Source: Flavobacterium sp. (GTDB lineage: Bacteria; Bacteroidota; Bacteroidia; Flavobacteriales; Flavobacteriaceae). From it: a DNA stretch of 64,000 nt. Under the pieces are notes generated by a model. It ran no database searches and was not told the DNA's origin. It worked only from the letters and a program-made list of their open reading frames with translations. Below, one piece after another: positions 44,596-53,943 of this stretch. The position numbers were made by a program, and so were the translations under genes. The stretch lies in contig JADKHM010000019.1 of NCBI GenBank assembly GCA_016721735.1, positions 434,001 to 498,000 of the forward strand, read 5' to 3'. Every line of letters begins with the position of its first letter. The stretch's first letter is position 1.

Positions 44596-46899
44596 TTAAC
44601 GAATTATCATCACTTTTTTGACCTTTGTTTCTGCGCCATCTTGCGATGAAATAAAAATCATATAAACTCCGGAGGCCACTTTATACTTCCCAAAAGCAGT
44701 TGTGTCCCATTCGATAGTTCCGCCTTCGGCAATGGCTTCGTGTACTAAATTACCCTCGATATCCGATATTTTTACATTGGCCTTATCTAACAGACCACTT
44801 ATTTTTACCGTGCCAGTAAATTCAGGGCGCACAGGATTAGGATAAACATAAACATTGCTTAAGTCACCTTGTGCAGTTGTTGAAGTACCTTTGAAAGAAA
44901 CCAATCCTTTACTAGTCGCAAAAAAGACTTCTCCTGTTGTTCCGTTGATATCAATGTCATTGATTGTATTGCTTGGTAGCGGAGAATTGCTAGTCGTAAA
45001 GTGATGAATGGTTTTTTGCCCATCTGAAGAGACATAAAAAACGCCTGAATCGATGGTTCCAATCCATTTGTTATTGGCGCCATCCACAAAAATATCAGAG
45101 ATCGATTGTTCATAGAGTAATTCTTGCGCCAAATTATCTTCAATAATAATAATTGGATTCGTTCGTAGCGTTTCGTCGGAGCCAAAACTATCTACATTAG
45201 AAAGTACGCGCAGTCCAGCTAGCGTACCAATCCATAATTGATTTCGATTATCAACAGCGACAGCCCTTGCATCAAAAGACGGTAGATTTCCTCCTTCTGA
45301 GGCGTTGCTAATGACTCTAAAACGGTTGTTGAGCGATTCATTAAATCCGATCACACCATCTCGCCATGTTCCCATCCATTTGGTGCCGTTCTTATCAATA
45401 ACCATTCGTCCGAACCGAAGTTTGCCAAGAACTGCATATACATTTTGCATATCATATGATTGCCACTGCCCACTTGATTTTAAAACTTTTAGTCCTTTCC
45501 TTACCACACTATTGGTAACCCATAAATTTCCGGTTTTGTCAAAAGCAGCGCCATTAATTCTAACATCGTCCGGAACTTGTCCAACGATTGTCTGTAGTCC
45601 ATCTGATCCTGTATTGGTTGTGTTATAGAGTGTTGTAACCTGATCATTTTCTACCTTCAACAAACCTGAATAATAGGAACTAAAAAAAACTTGATTTTCA
45701 TTATTAGGATTGACGGTTATTCTTGAAAGCGCTTTTGCTTCTGAAAGGTCACTATAGGGAATATTGAGCCAACCGTTTTTATTGAATTTACTGATCCCAA
45801 ATTTAGACAATCCATTTGGCGTAAAGGCGTATGGATTATAATCGAGATCATAACCTCCAAAAACAGCCCAGAGATTTGAGGAAGATGCATCTATAGCAAA
45901 AACGTCATTGCGAAAAGGTCCTGCCGGAGTTTTGTTTTCAATATTTGAATCCGTTAAACCCTTGCTGAAAATTCCGTTTTCTGTTGTTCCGAAGAAAACA
46001 ATATTATTGATCATGGTTGCGCATGTAAATTCAACGGTTAAATCTTGAATTTGAGTGCTTGAAATATCAGCAATTTGGCTTATTGCGTCGTTATAAACGT
46101 AGACGTGGTTCTTAGTTGTCACTAATAAATAAGAGCCATTACTTCGCAGATCATTTACGGCTTCGGTTAGTTGCACGACTGGCGTAAATGTCGTTCCATT
46201 AAATTTTTGCAAACTTCCTGCACTTGTAGTTGCCACAAGGTTATTCCCGATTTTTTCAACACCGCTCCATCCAAAATCAGCAACAGTGTACCATTGGTTA
46301 AAATCATTGAGGAAAGGGCTGGTAATTTCTGCCGCTAAGACACCGTTGTTTTTCGAGGCTGCATAAATGAACCCATTGAACAACGCGGTTTGCGAAATAC
46401 TAATTTGAGAGCCGTTAGGTCCAATAAAAAAAGTGTCTCCAAATTGCAAAGTGTTTAAGTTGTATTGTACAATTCCGAAGTCACAAGAAACGTAAATCAT
46501 CCCATTGTCGTCCATAAAATGATTTACTTTTTTTACATTTTGCGGGATTGCTTTATTGATAATATCTACAACATTTAGAATTGATCCGTCTGCTTGATTG
46601 TAAACGATTATTAGTCCATTTTCGTAGCCAATTATCGTTTTCTTTAAAGATGGACTGTCATATATTGCGGTAATTGTTAATCCTGAAAGGCCATCAATGG
46701 TATTAATCGTTTTAAGATCTCCCGAAATTACATCTTGTGAAAAAATCGCATTTTCAGTTGCAGCAAAAATCTTGGTTTGATCCTGTGAAATGTCATTTAT
46801 GTGCGAATAGGAAAAGTAACCTTTCCATAATTTGTTGTTTTGTGAAAGACAAAAATGAGATGCAAAAAACGTAATGAGAGTTAAGAAAAATATTTTCAT
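44596..46899 (-). CDS. porZ: type IX secretion-associated propeller protein PorZ
   Basis: A 767-residue exported protein. A signal peptide (MKIFFLTLITFFASHFCLS) is followed by beta-propeller blades typical of two-component-regulator propellers (repeated N-x-LWIGT and KWMGTWRDG-like ends) and by a C-terminal sorting domain (VYVYPNPVRPEF ... KVKKVMIIR, the last ~80 residues). In Porphyromonas, PorZ is a surface protein that hands A-LPS to the type IX attachment complex. I start at 46899, where the signal peptide begins. A -7 box TATATTTG (46929-46922) lies 22 bp upstream. No other type IX gene is in the window. Confidence 0.82.
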   Translation of the reverse strand: MKIFFLTLITFFASHFCLSQNNKLWKGYFSYSHINDISQDQTKIFAATENAIFSQDVISGDLKTINTIDGLSGLTITAIYDSPSLKKTIIGYENGLIIVYNQADGSILNVVDIINKAIPQNVKKVNHFMDDNGMIYVSCDFGIVQYNLNTLQFGDTFFIGPNGSQISISQTALFNGFIYAASKNNGVLAAEITSPFLNDFNQWYTVADFGWSGVEKIGNNLVATTSAGSLQKFNGTTFTPVVQLTEAVNDLRSNGSYLLVTTKNHVYVYNDAISQIADISSTQIQDLTVEFTCATMINNIVFFGTTENGIFSKGLTDSNIENKTPAGPFRNDVFAIDASSSNLWAVFGGYDLDYNPYAFTPNGLSKFGISKFNKNGWLNIPYSDLSEAKALSRITVNPNNENQVFFSSYYSGLLKVENDQVTTLYNTTNTGSDGLQTIVGQVPDDVRINGAAFDKTGNLWVTNSVVRKGLKVLKSSGQWQSYDMQNVYAVLGKLRFGRMVIDKNGTKWMGTWRDGVIGFNESLNNRFRVISNASEGGNLPSFDARAVAVDNRNQLWIGTLAGLRVLSNVDSFGSDETLRTNPIIIIEDNLAQELLYEQSISDIFVDGANNKWIGTIDSGVFYVSSDGQKTIHHFTTSNSPLPSNTINDIDINGTTGEVFFATSKGLVSFKGTSTTAQGDLSNVYVYPNPVRPEFTGTVKISGLLDKANVKISDIEGNLVHEAIAEGGTIEWDTTAFGKYKVASGVYMIFISSQDGAETKVKKVMIIR

Positions 46900-46970
46900 T
46901 AAAAAAGGTCTAGATTGAACACAAATATAGTACAAAACGAAAAAAATCTACTTTTAATATTTGAACAAAT

Positions 46971-47010
46971 AAAAAAGCCTTTAAACTAAGATAGCTAAAG
47001 GCTTTTTTTA
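46971..47010. terminator. terminator after gdhA
   Basis: AAAGCCTTTA pairs with TAAAGGCTTT around a 14-base loop, with A/T runs on both sides. It stands between the gdhA stop and the porZ promoter. Confidence 0.85.
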
Positions 47011-47026
47011 CTTTATAGGTCGAAAA

Positions 47027-48370
47027 TTATACGACTCCTTGTCCGAGCATGGCATCGGCAACTTTTACAAAACCAGCAATATTTGCTCCTTTTACATAAT
47101 CTACGTATCCATTTCCATCCGAACCGTACTGAACGCATGAACTATGAATGTTTAGCATAATATTTTTTAGTCGCTCATCCACTTCTTCAGAGGTCCAACT
47201 CAATCGCAAAGAGTTTTGAGACATTTCTAATCCTGAAGTTGCAACACCTCCGGCATTAGAAGCTTTTCCTGGTGCGAATAATATTTTTGCTTTTTGGAAT
47301 ACTTCTACCGCTTCTGGTGTAGAAGGCATGTTAGCTCCTTCAGCTACACAAATACATCCGTTAGCCACTAGGGTTTTTGCTTCTTCTTCGTTTAATTCGT
47401 TTTGAGTTGCACAAGGCAAAGCTACGTCGCATTTTACCTCCCAAGGTCTTTTTCCTGCAACATACTTTGCATTAGGATATTTCTTTAAGTAATCACTAAT
47501 TCTGCCGTAGTTTACGTTTTTGATGTCCATAACATAAGCCAATTTTTCAGCATCGATCCCGTCTGCGTCGTATATATAACCAGCTGAATCCGACATAGTT
47601 ACCACTTTACCTCCAAGTTGTGTTGCTTTTTCAGCGGCATATTGAGCTACATTTCCCGAACCAGAGATCACTACTGTTTTCCCTTTGAAACTGTCACCTT
47701 TTGTTGCTAACATACTTTGTGCAAAGTATACATCACCATATCCTGTAGCTTCTGGACGAATTAAAGATCCTCCAAAAGAGATTCCTTTACCTGTCAAAAC
47801 TCCTGTGAATTCATTTCTCAATTTTTTATATTGACCGAACATATAACCCACTTCTCTACCTCCAACCCCAATATCCCCAGCAGGAACATCGGTATCAGCA
47901 CCAATATGTTTTGATAATTCAGTCATAAATGCTTGACAAAAACGCATTATTTCGATGTCAGATTTTCCTTTTGGATCAAAATCAGCTCCTCCTTTTCCAC
48001 CACCCATCGGTAATGTAGTCAAACTGTTTTTGAAGGTTTGTTCAAATGCTAAGAATTTCAAAATGCTCAGATTTACAGAAGGATGAAAACGAATTCCTCC
48101 TTTATAAGGGCCAATTGCTGAGTTCATTTGAATTCTGTAACCTCTGTTTACTTGTGTTGTCCCAGAATCATCAATCCAAGTTACACGGAACATAATGACA
48201 CGCTCTGCTTCAACCATTCTTTCTAAAAGCATTTTGTTCTGGTACTTTTTGTTTTCTTCAATAAAAGGGATGACAGTTTCAGCAACTTCCTTTACAGCCT
48301 GCATAAATTCAGGTTCGTTTGGATTTCTTTTTGAAACTGTTTCAATAAAAGTTGTAATACTTTGTGACAT
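47027..48370 (-). CDS. gdhA: NADP-type glutamate dehydrogenase
   Basis: It makes glutamate from 2-oxoglutarate and ammonia. The 447-residue hexameric type matches E. coli GdhA in length. Seen are the substrate pocket GPYKGGIRFHPSVN, the catalytic lysine in PMGGGKGGADFDPKGKS (~125), DVPAGDIGVGGREV and the Rossmann fold VVISGSGNVAQYAAEK. Its leader holds a -7 box and a 12-bp palindrome. It is a single-gene unit. Confidence 0.95.
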   Translation of the reverse strand: MSQSITTFIETVSKRNPNEPEFMQAVKEVAETVIPFIEENKKYQNKMLLERMVEAERVIMFRVTWIDDSGTTQVNRGYRIQMNSAIGPYKGGIRFHPSVNLSILKFLAFEQTFKNSLTTLPMGGGKGGADFDPKGKSDIEIMRFCQAFMTELSKHIGADTDVPAGDIGVGGREVGYMFGQYKKLRNEFTGVLTGKGISFGGSLIRPEATGYGDVYFAQSMLATKGDSFKGKTVVISGSGNVAQYAAEKATQLGGKVVTMSDSAGYIYDADGIDAEKLAYVMDIKNVNYGRISDYLKKYPNAKYVAGKRPWEVKCDVALPCATQNELNEEEAKTLVANGCICVAEGANMPSTPEAVEVFQKAKILFAPGKASNAGGVATSGLEMSQNSLRLSWTSEEVDERLKNIMLNIHSSCVQYGSDGNGYVDYVKGANIAGFVKVADAMLGQGVV

Positions 48371-48394
48371 GATTTATAGATTAATAGCGTTTAA

Positions 48395-48426
48395 GAAAAC
48401 GTTTTCGTTAATTGGCGACAAATATA
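48395..48426 (-). promoter_or_regulatory. gdhA -7 box and GAAAACGTTTTC palindrome
   Basis: On the minus strand TATATTTG (48426-48419) is a full -7 match, 49 bp before the ATG. The perfect 12-bp palindrome GAAAACGTTTTC (48406-48395) begins 12 bp downstream, just after the expected start of transcription. A CG-centred palindrome of this kind is typical of LacI-family operators. Confidence 0.55.
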
Positions 48427-48517
48427 CATTTTTATCAAAATATGTATAAACTTTTTTTTATTAAATGAAATCTTAGAATTCACGGCCCGTTTTGGTCTAG
48501 AAATACCAATACTTCTA

Positions 48518-48545
48518 TTGGACTTGAAACAAAATTGTATCTTTT
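48518..48545 (+). promoter_or_regulatory. probable promoter of the outer-membrane protein gene (TTG-17-TATCTTTT)
   Basis: TTG (48518-48520), a 17-bp spacer and TATCTTTT (48538-48545) fit the consensus with one mismatch in each element. It lies upstream of both in-frame starts considered. Confidence 0.4.
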
Positions 48546-48629
48546 ACGTTAATAAGAATGTATTTTTTTTATTTTATTTTAGAAGTGAATGATGTTTTTA
48601 TATATTTGTCGAGAATTGAATTAATCTAT

Positions 48630-49418
48630 ATGCAAATGCCCAAGTATTTTATCCTAATCTTCTTGTTTATATTTGGTTACTCCACTAAGACAATCGCTCA
48701 ATTTGGCTTTTCTCATGAAGTTGGTGTAATTGCTGGCCCTGTAGCATTCCAATCAGATTATGGTGAAAGACATAATTATGACACTAATTTTGGAAATACT
48801 GGTTATGGAATTGGCCTTATTCACTATCTCAACTTTTCGTACAAAGCAGATTGTAATTGCTACACTCCTGAAACTTATTTTAATGACCATTTCAAGTTAA
48901 GAAGCGAATTATCATACAACAAAACCAATCTCAGACATTACGGAGAATATGTTGCCGGTGATAAAAAGAAAGATTTTAATCGCCAATTAAGAGGTATGAG
49001 AGGTAGTACAGCAGTAACAAACATCGGAATGCAATTGGAATATTTCCCATTAAGTATTCGCGATTTTACTTCAACCGTTGGGTCCTTAGCGCCTTTTGTA
49101 AGTTTGGGAGGTCAGTTCAGTTTTTATGATCCAGAGGCTTATTCTACCCTTGGTAGATTAGATGCGGCCGGTACATTACCAATAAAATATATTGGCGCAA
49201 CACAAAATAGCAGTGGTACGGTTTGGTCTGTTGTAGGTAGCGTTGGAACAAGATATAAGTTGGCTCCATTAAGTGATTTAATGGTCGATTTTAGATTACA
49301 ATACTATTTTTCCAATTGGGTAGATGGACTTAATCCAAACCCTAGCAGATATCCGGAAAACAAAGCAAACGATTGGTTGGTTTGGTTCAACGTAGGTTAT
49401 ATTTATTATATTCAATAA
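48630..49418 (+). CDS. outer-membrane protein, THC0290_0291-like family
   Basis: About 262 residues. A signal peptide (MPKYFILIFLFIFGYSTKTIAQ) is followed by FGFSHEVGVIAGPVAFQSDYG and a series of amphipathic strands that end in YIYYIQ, which suggests a beta-barrel. I recall it as the family called THC0290_0291 in flavobacteria; its function is unknown. I start at 48630 (MQMPKYF), because the longer reading frame from 48558 adds a non-signal-like extension. It is a single-gene unit with a terminator. Confidence 0.72.
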   Translation: MQMPKYFILIFLFIFGYSTKTIAQFGFSHEVGVIAGPVAFQSDYGERHNYDTNFGNTGYGIGLIHYLNFSYKADCNCYTPETYFNDHFKLRSELSYNKTNLRHYGEYVAGDKKKDFNRQLRGMRGSTAVTNIGMQLEYFPLSIRDFTSTVGSLAPFVSLGGQFSFYDPEAYSTLGRLDAAGTLPIKYIGATQNSSGTVWSVVGSVGTRYKLAPLSDLMVDFRLQYYFSNWVDGLNPNPSRYPENKANDWLVWFNVGYIYYIQ

Positions 49419-49439
49419 GAATTTAGAAAAGACATAAAA

Positions 49440-49475
49440 ATAAAAAAGCCCAATTCTGTAATTGGGCTTTTTTAT
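49440..49475. terminator. bidirectional terminator between the outer-membrane and Cys/Met enzyme genes
   Basis: AAAAAAGCCCAATT pairs perfectly with AATTGGGCTTTTTT around a 4-base loop. It serves both convergent genes. Confidence 0.93.
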
Positions 49476-49478
49476 TTG

Positions 49479-50630
49479 CTATTCCTGAGCTAGCGCTTGT
49501 TCTAAGTCGGCAATCAAATCTTCCGCATCTTCAATTCCAACGCTTAAACGAACTAAATCATCTGTAATTCCAATCTCTTTCCTTTTGTCTTCGGGAATTG
49601 AAGCATGTGTCATTAATGCTGGATGATTCGCCAATGATTCTACACCACCTAGAGATTCTGCCAAGGTGAAAACTTGTACTTTTTCTAAAAAGGCAATGGC
49701 ATCTTTTTTTAAGCCCGAAGTGAATGTAAAGGAAACCATTCCGCCAAATCCACTCATTTGCTTCTTCGCAATTTCATGATGCGGATGACTGGCTAATCCC
49801 GGATAATATACTGTTTTTATTTTGGGATGATTGTTTAAGAAGGCAACGACTTTCTCTCCGTTCTCACAATGTCTTTGTACTCTTAAATGTAATGTTTTAA
49901 TGCCTCTCAACACCAAAAAACTATCCATCGGTCCCAAAGTGGCGCCCGTCGCAAATTGTTGAAAATGCAATTGTTCGCCAAGCGCTGCGTCTTTCACAAT
50001 CAAAGCACCGGCAATAACATCCGAGTGGCCACCGAGATATTTTGTTGCTGAATGCATCACGATATCTGCGCCCAAATCGAGTGGTCTTTGCAAGTAAGGT
50101 GTTGCAAACGTATTATCTACCGCAAACAATATCTTTTTGGCTTTGGTAATCTTGGCAATTTCGGCAATATCAGCCAATTTCATCAAAGGATTTGTTGGTG
50201 TCTCTACCCAAACCAATTTCGTGTTTTCATTAATTAATGAATTGACTTTTTCCAAATCAGTCATATCCACAAAGTGAAATTTGATGCCTGAATCTTTATA
50301 AATCCTCGTAAACATTCGATATGTTCCGCCATACAAATCATCCATGGCAATAACCTCATCGCCGGCTTTAAAAGATCGCAAAAGACAATCTGTTGCCGCT
50401 AATCCAGAAGAAAATGCCAATCCTCGCGCGCCATTTTCTATGCTAGCTAATGCCAACTCTAATGCAGTTCTTGTAGGATTGGCAGCTCTGCTGTATTCGT
50501 AATCGGGATTAACTGGTTGCCCTGGACTAATTTGGGCAAAAGTAGAGGTTTGATAAACCGGCGGCATCACCGCTCCTGTACTTGGGTCATGGTGTTGTCC
50601 GCCATGAATCGTTTTGGTATTAAATTTCAT
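49479..50630 (-). CDS. cystathionine gamma-synthase / gamma-lyase family PLP enzyme
   Basis: A 383-residue PLP enzyme of the Cys/Met metabolism family. Seen are YEYSRAANPTRTALE, FSSGLAATDCLLR, WVETPTNPLMKLADI and the Schiff-base lysine in HSATKYLGGHSDVIAGA (~197). Gamma-synthase (methionine synthesis) and gamma-lyase (cysteine synthesis or sulfide release) cannot be told apart by eye; the AESLGGVESLANHPA segment near the C-terminus is shared. A -7 box TACATTTG (50651-50644) lies 14 bp before the ATG. Confidence 0.85.
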   Translation of the reverse strand: MKFNTKTIHGGQHHDPSTGAVMPPVYQTSTFAQISPGQPVNPDYEYSRAANPTRTALELALASIENGARGLAFSSGLAATDCLLRSFKAGDEVIAMDDLYGGTYRMFTRIYKDSGIKFHFVDMTDLEKVNSLINENTKLVWVETPTNPLMKLADIAEIAKITKAKKILFAVDNTFATPYLQRPLDLGADIVMHSATKYLGGHSDVIAGALIVKDAALGEQLHFQQFATGATLGPMDSFLVLRGIKTLHLRVQRHCENGEKVVAFLNNHPKIKTVYYPGLASHPHHEIAKKQMSGFGGMVSFTFTSGLKKDAIAFLEKVQVFTLAESLGGVESLANHPALMTHASIPEDKRKEIGITDDLVRLSVGIEDAEDLIADLEQALAQE

Positions 50631-50651
50631 GCTGATTTTTTTGCAAATGTA

Positions 50652-51107
50652 TTAAATAAACTTTCTAATATTCATCATAAAACCAAGATGCAAAGCTTCG
50701 TGGTAATTATTAAATTCTAATGCTTCTTTAGTAGATTTTAGATTAAAACCAGTCGCGGTATTGTATTCGTGGTACGACGTAAATTTACCGTCATGATAAT
50801 CTGACTTTGTTTTATCAATTAATGTAATCAAGAGGTCTTTTAGTTGTTCAACTTCTTCCGCCGTTGTGCTTCCAGTTGGTTTTGAACCATTTTTATAAGT
50901 TTCCACCAAACTTTCCTCAATATAACTTGGCAAGCCAGAAAGCCGATAAACCAAACCTTGTTGCGAAACTATTATATGCCCAATATTCCAAATCAGATTG
51001 TTGCTAAACCCATCCGGAATCTTATTGAGTTGCTCCAAAGTATAACTATTCAAAAATTTTAGATACAATTGTCTATTGGTTTCCCAAATTTTGAAGGTTG
51101 CTTCCAT
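50652..51107 (-). CDS. DinB-superfamily four-helix protein
   Basis: A 151-residue helical protein. His in IWNIGHII (~43) and in YHEALHLGFMM (~135 and 139) are placed like the metal triad of the DinB/YfiT four-helix bundle. Members include thiol-dependent transferases and damage-induced proteins of unknown function. Nothing nearby points to a substrate. It is divergent from the ArsC-like gene. Confidence 0.75.
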   Translation of the reverse strand: MEATFKIWETNRQLYLKFLNSYTLEQLNKIPDGFSNNLIWNIGHIIVSQQGLVYRLSGLPSYIEESLVETYKNGSKPTGSTTAEEVEQLKDLLITLIDKTKSDYHDGKFTSYHEYNTATGFNLKSTKEALEFNNYHEALHLGFMMNIRKFI

Positions 51108-51179
51108 AAAATATTTTTGATAAAAATACTGCTTTTAAGTCTTAAATGAATTTCCTTTGCGATTAGAATCTTTAATTTT

Positions 51180-51530
51180 ATGAACAAAATATACTATCTC
51201 GCCTCTTGCGATACTTGTCGAAAAATTATTAAATCGCTGCCTAAAAATGAAGGTTTGGTTTTTCACGATATCAAACAAAATCCAATCACAGTTGAAGAAT
51301 TAGAAGACATGAAGCGACTTTCAGGAACGTACGAAGCTTTGTTTAGCCGAAAAGCACAACTCTACAAGTCTTTAGATTTAAAGAACAAATCACTCACCGA
51401 AAACGACTTCCGCGATTATATTTTACAACATTATACTTTTCTAAGTCGACCGGTTTTTATCATTAATGACAAAATCTACATCGGCAACAATTCTAAAGTA
51501 ATTCAAGAAGTACAAAAAGCCTTATCCTAA
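51180..51530 (+). CDS. ArsC/Spx-family thioredoxin-fold protein
   Basis: A 116-residue thioredoxin-fold protein. The N-terminus has YLASCDTCRKII with two cysteines in a C-x2-C pair (Cys9, Cys12), and a late SRPVFIINDKIYIG with the cis-proline region and the conserved Arg. This layout is that of ArsC, Spx and YffB proteins. No arsenic genes are nearby, so a redox or general role is as likely as arsenate reduction. It overlaps the next gene by one base. Confidence 0.78.
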   Translation: MNKIYYLASCDTCRKIIKSLPKNEGLVFHDIKQNPITVEELEDMKRLSGTYEALFSRKAQLYKSLDLKNKSLTENDFRDYILQHYTFLSRPVFIINDKIYIGNNSKVIQEVQKALS

Positions 51531-52426
51531 TGTCAAAAAGAAATTTGGCTCTGTTTGCTGCAACGATGGTGTCCGTTATTTATGGACTCACATTTACGAT
51601 CGCAAAAGATGTGATGCCAGTTTACATTTTGCCGTTTGGATTTATTTTGCTTCGCGTAGGTGGTGCTGTCGTGCTTTTTTGGCTTGTTACTTTTTTAGGC
51701 CCAAAAGAAAAAATAGCGCTGGAAGATTTTCCACGAATTATTGCCGCGGCTTTCTTTGGTGTTGCGCTTAACATGCTGACATTTTTTAAAGGATTGAGTC
51801 TAACTTCGCCTATTTCAGCAGCGGTTATCATGGTTACAACGCCGATAATCGTGCTCATTTTGTCATCAATACTGATGAAAGAAAAAATGAAAAAAAGAAA
51901 AATTATTGGAATTGTCATTGGTCTTATCGGCACTGTTTTTCTGATTGTTTTTGGAAAATCTGTCGGCTATGCCACACATGCGGAATTGGGCAATCTATTG
52001 GTGTTTATCAATGCGGTTTCTTACGGTTGCTATTTGATTTTGGTAAAAAAACTAATGGACAAATACAACGCCTTTACTTTTGTAAAATGGATCTACACTT
52101 TCGGATTCCTAATGGTTTTGCCCTTCGGATGGCAGGAATTACAAGTGATAGATTGGCATCACATTCCCGCTAACTTATATTGGAAAATTGGTTTCGTAAT
52201 CATATTTTCCACTTTCTTTACGTATTTACTTAACTTGTTATCGATGCGTGAACTGAAACCAACTACAGTCGCTGTATTTATCTATCTTCAACCACTATTC
52301 GCTGCCATCATCGCTGTCGGATTGGGGAAAGATCAATTAAACGCCGTGAAGATTATCGCAGCAGGATTAATATTCGCAGGCGTCTATCTCGTAACGCAAA
52401 AGAATCGATCAAAAACGGAATCTTAA
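51530..52426 (+). CDS. DMT-family transporter (EamA domains)
   Basis: A 298-residue inner-membrane protein with ten hydrophobic helices in two EamA repeats (about 8-140 and 153-290). Typical family stretches are AALFGVALN-like and LEPLFAAIIAV-like segments (here AAFFGVALNML and YLQPLFAAIIAV). DMT exporters carry amino acids, nucleosides or other metabolites; the substrate is unknown. Its start shares one base with the stop of the ArsC-like gene, so the two are co-translated. Confidence 0.85.
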   Translation: MSKRNLALFAATMVSVIYGLTFTIAKDVMPVYILPFGFILLRVGGAVVLFWLVTFLGPKEKIALEDFPRIIAAAFFGVALNMLTFFKGLSLTSPISAAVIMVTTPIIVLILSSILMKEKMKKRKIIGIVIGLIGTVFLIVFGKSVGYATHAELGNLLVFINAVSYGCYLILVKKLMDKYNAFTFVKWIYTFGFLMVLPFGWQELQVIDWHHIPANLYWKIGFVIIFSTFFTYLLNLLSMRELKPTTVAVFIYLQPLFAAIIAVGLGKDQLNAVKIIAAGLIFAGVYLVTQKNRSKTES

Positions 52427-52443
52427 ACAACCGCCATTTTCAT

Positions 52444-52451
52444 TATCTTTG
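52444..52451 (+). promoter_or_regulatory. -7 box (TATCTTTG) of the yicC-gmk-nadD operon
   Basis: TATCTTTG matches TAnnTTTG, 19 bp before the ATG at 52471. No clear -33 partner is seen. Confidence 0.45.
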
Positions 52452-52470
52452 AACACTTTTAGTAAACAAT

Positions 52471-53331
52471 ATGATACAATCAATGACTGGTTTTGGTAAA
52501 GCTACTTTACAATTACCCTCCAAAAAAATTACCGTCGAAGTAAAATCTCTAAATAGCAAAGGTCTCGACCTCAACGTAAGAATGCCCTCGGTATATCGCG
52601 AACTAGAGTTAGGATTACGCAACGAAATTGCGGTTCGATTAGAGCGCGGTAAAGTAGATTTTTCCGTATATGTTGAAATGACTGGCGAACAAACTTCTAC
52701 CAAGATCAACGTGCCCATTGTCAGAGCTTACATCGAACAAATGAGAGGAGTCATTGCAGATGCAGATGAAACCGAATTGATGAAAATGGCAGTCAGAATG
52801 CCCGACGCACTCAAAACAGAACGGGATGAAATTGACGAAAATGATTGGGTTGAAATTCAGAAAGTCATCCAAGAAGCACTAGACAATATTGCCAAATTTA
52901 GAATTGCTGAAGGGAAATCTTTAGAAAACGAATTTCAATTGCGTATCGGGAATATTCGCCAATATATGAATGACGCTTTGGCGTTAGATCCAGAAAGAAT
53001 GCAAGCCATCAAGGATCGTTTGCAAACCGCTATTGATGAATTGAAAGTCAATGTAGACGAAAACCGATTCGAGCAAGAACTCATATTCTACCTCGAAAAA
53101 TTGGATATTACGGAAGAAAAAGTGCGTCTTAGTACACACCTCGACTACTTCTTAGAAACCATCAAAGGAACTGAAGCAAACGGCAGAAAATTGGGATTTA
53201 TCACGCAAGAAATGGGCCGCGAAATCAACACGATGGGCTCGAAAGCGAATCACGCTCAAATGCAAAAATTAGTAGTGATGATGAAAGATGAATTGGAAAA
53301 AATTAAGGAACAAGTGCTTAATGTACTTTAA
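52471..53331 (+). CDS. YicC/YloC-family endoribonuclease
   Basis: A 286-residue protein with the family's N-terminal MIQSMTGFGKAT, the VEVKSLNSKGLDLNVRMP stretch, and a C-terminal DUF1732 region (RLSTHLDYFLETIKG, GRKLGFITQEMGREINTMGSKAN). E. coli YicC is known as an RNase that affects small-RNA stability. It is the first gene of a compact set with gmk (13-bp gap), an arrangement also seen in other phyla. Confidence 0.9.
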   Translation: MIQSMTGFGKATLQLPSKKITVEVKSLNSKGLDLNVRMPSVYRELELGLRNEIAVRLERGKVDFSVYVEMTGEQTSTKINVPIVRAYIEQMRGVIADADETELMKMAVRMPDALKTERDEIDENDWVEIQKVIQEALDNIAKFRIAEGKSLENEFQLRIGNIRQYMNDALALDPERMQAIKDRLQTAIDELKVNVDENRFEQELIFYLEKLDITEEKVRLSTHLDYFLETIKGTEANGRKLGFITQEMGREINTMGSKANHAQMQKLVVMMKDELEKIKEQVLNVL

Positions 53332-53344
53332 CTCGAAATAATCG

Positions 53345-53932
53345 ATGGGAAAAGGAAAATTAATTGTGTTTTCAGCGCCGTCTGGCTCAGGAAAAACAAC
53401 CATTGTTCGGCATTTACTAGGAATTCCAGAACTGAATTTAGAGTTCTCCATTTCTGCAACTTCTCGCGAACCTCGTGGAGAAGAAATTCACGGAAAAGAC
53501 TACTATTTTATCTCTTTAACAGAATTCAAAAACCATATCAAAGCCCACGATTTCCTAGAATGGGAAGAAGTCTATCGCGATAATTTTTACGGCACTTTAA
53601 AAAGCGAAATTGAACGCATCTGGGCGCAAGGGAAAAATGTAATTTTTGATATAGATGTAGCTGGAGGATTGCGAATTAAATCAAAATTTCCAGAAGAAAC
53701 ACTCGCCGTTTTTGTAAAACCACCAAGCATTGATGAGTTGAAAATTCGACTTAAAAAACGCTCAACCGAAAGTGATGATAAAATCAATATGCGAATTGCT
53801 AAAGCTTCTGTTGAATTGGCAACTGCGCCTCAATTTGATAGAATCATCAAGAATTACGACTTGGATGTTGCTAAAGAAGAAGCGTATCAATTGGTGAAAA
53901 ATTTTATCAATAGCGAAAACGAATTGAATTAG
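53345..53932 (+). CDS. gmk: guanylate kinase
   Basis: It phosphorylates GMP to GDP. In its 195 residues are the P-loop FSAPSGSGKTTIVRHL (~10-20), the GMP-binding region SATSREPRGEEIHGKDYYF, and DIDVAGGLRIKSKFP. Full length. It sits between yicC and nadD with gaps of 13 and 11 bp, so the three are one operon. Confidence 0.96.
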   Translation: MGKGKLIVFSAPSGSGKTTIVRHLLGIPELNLEFSISATSREPRGEEIHGKDYYFISLTEFKNHIKAHDFLEWEEVYRDNFYGTLKSEIERIWAQGKNVIFDIDVAGGLRIKSKFPEETLAVFVKPPSIDELKIRLKKRSTESDDKINMRIAKASVELATAPQFDRIIKNYDLDVAKEEAYQLVKNFINSENELN

Positions 53933-53943
53933 AAATCACAGTC

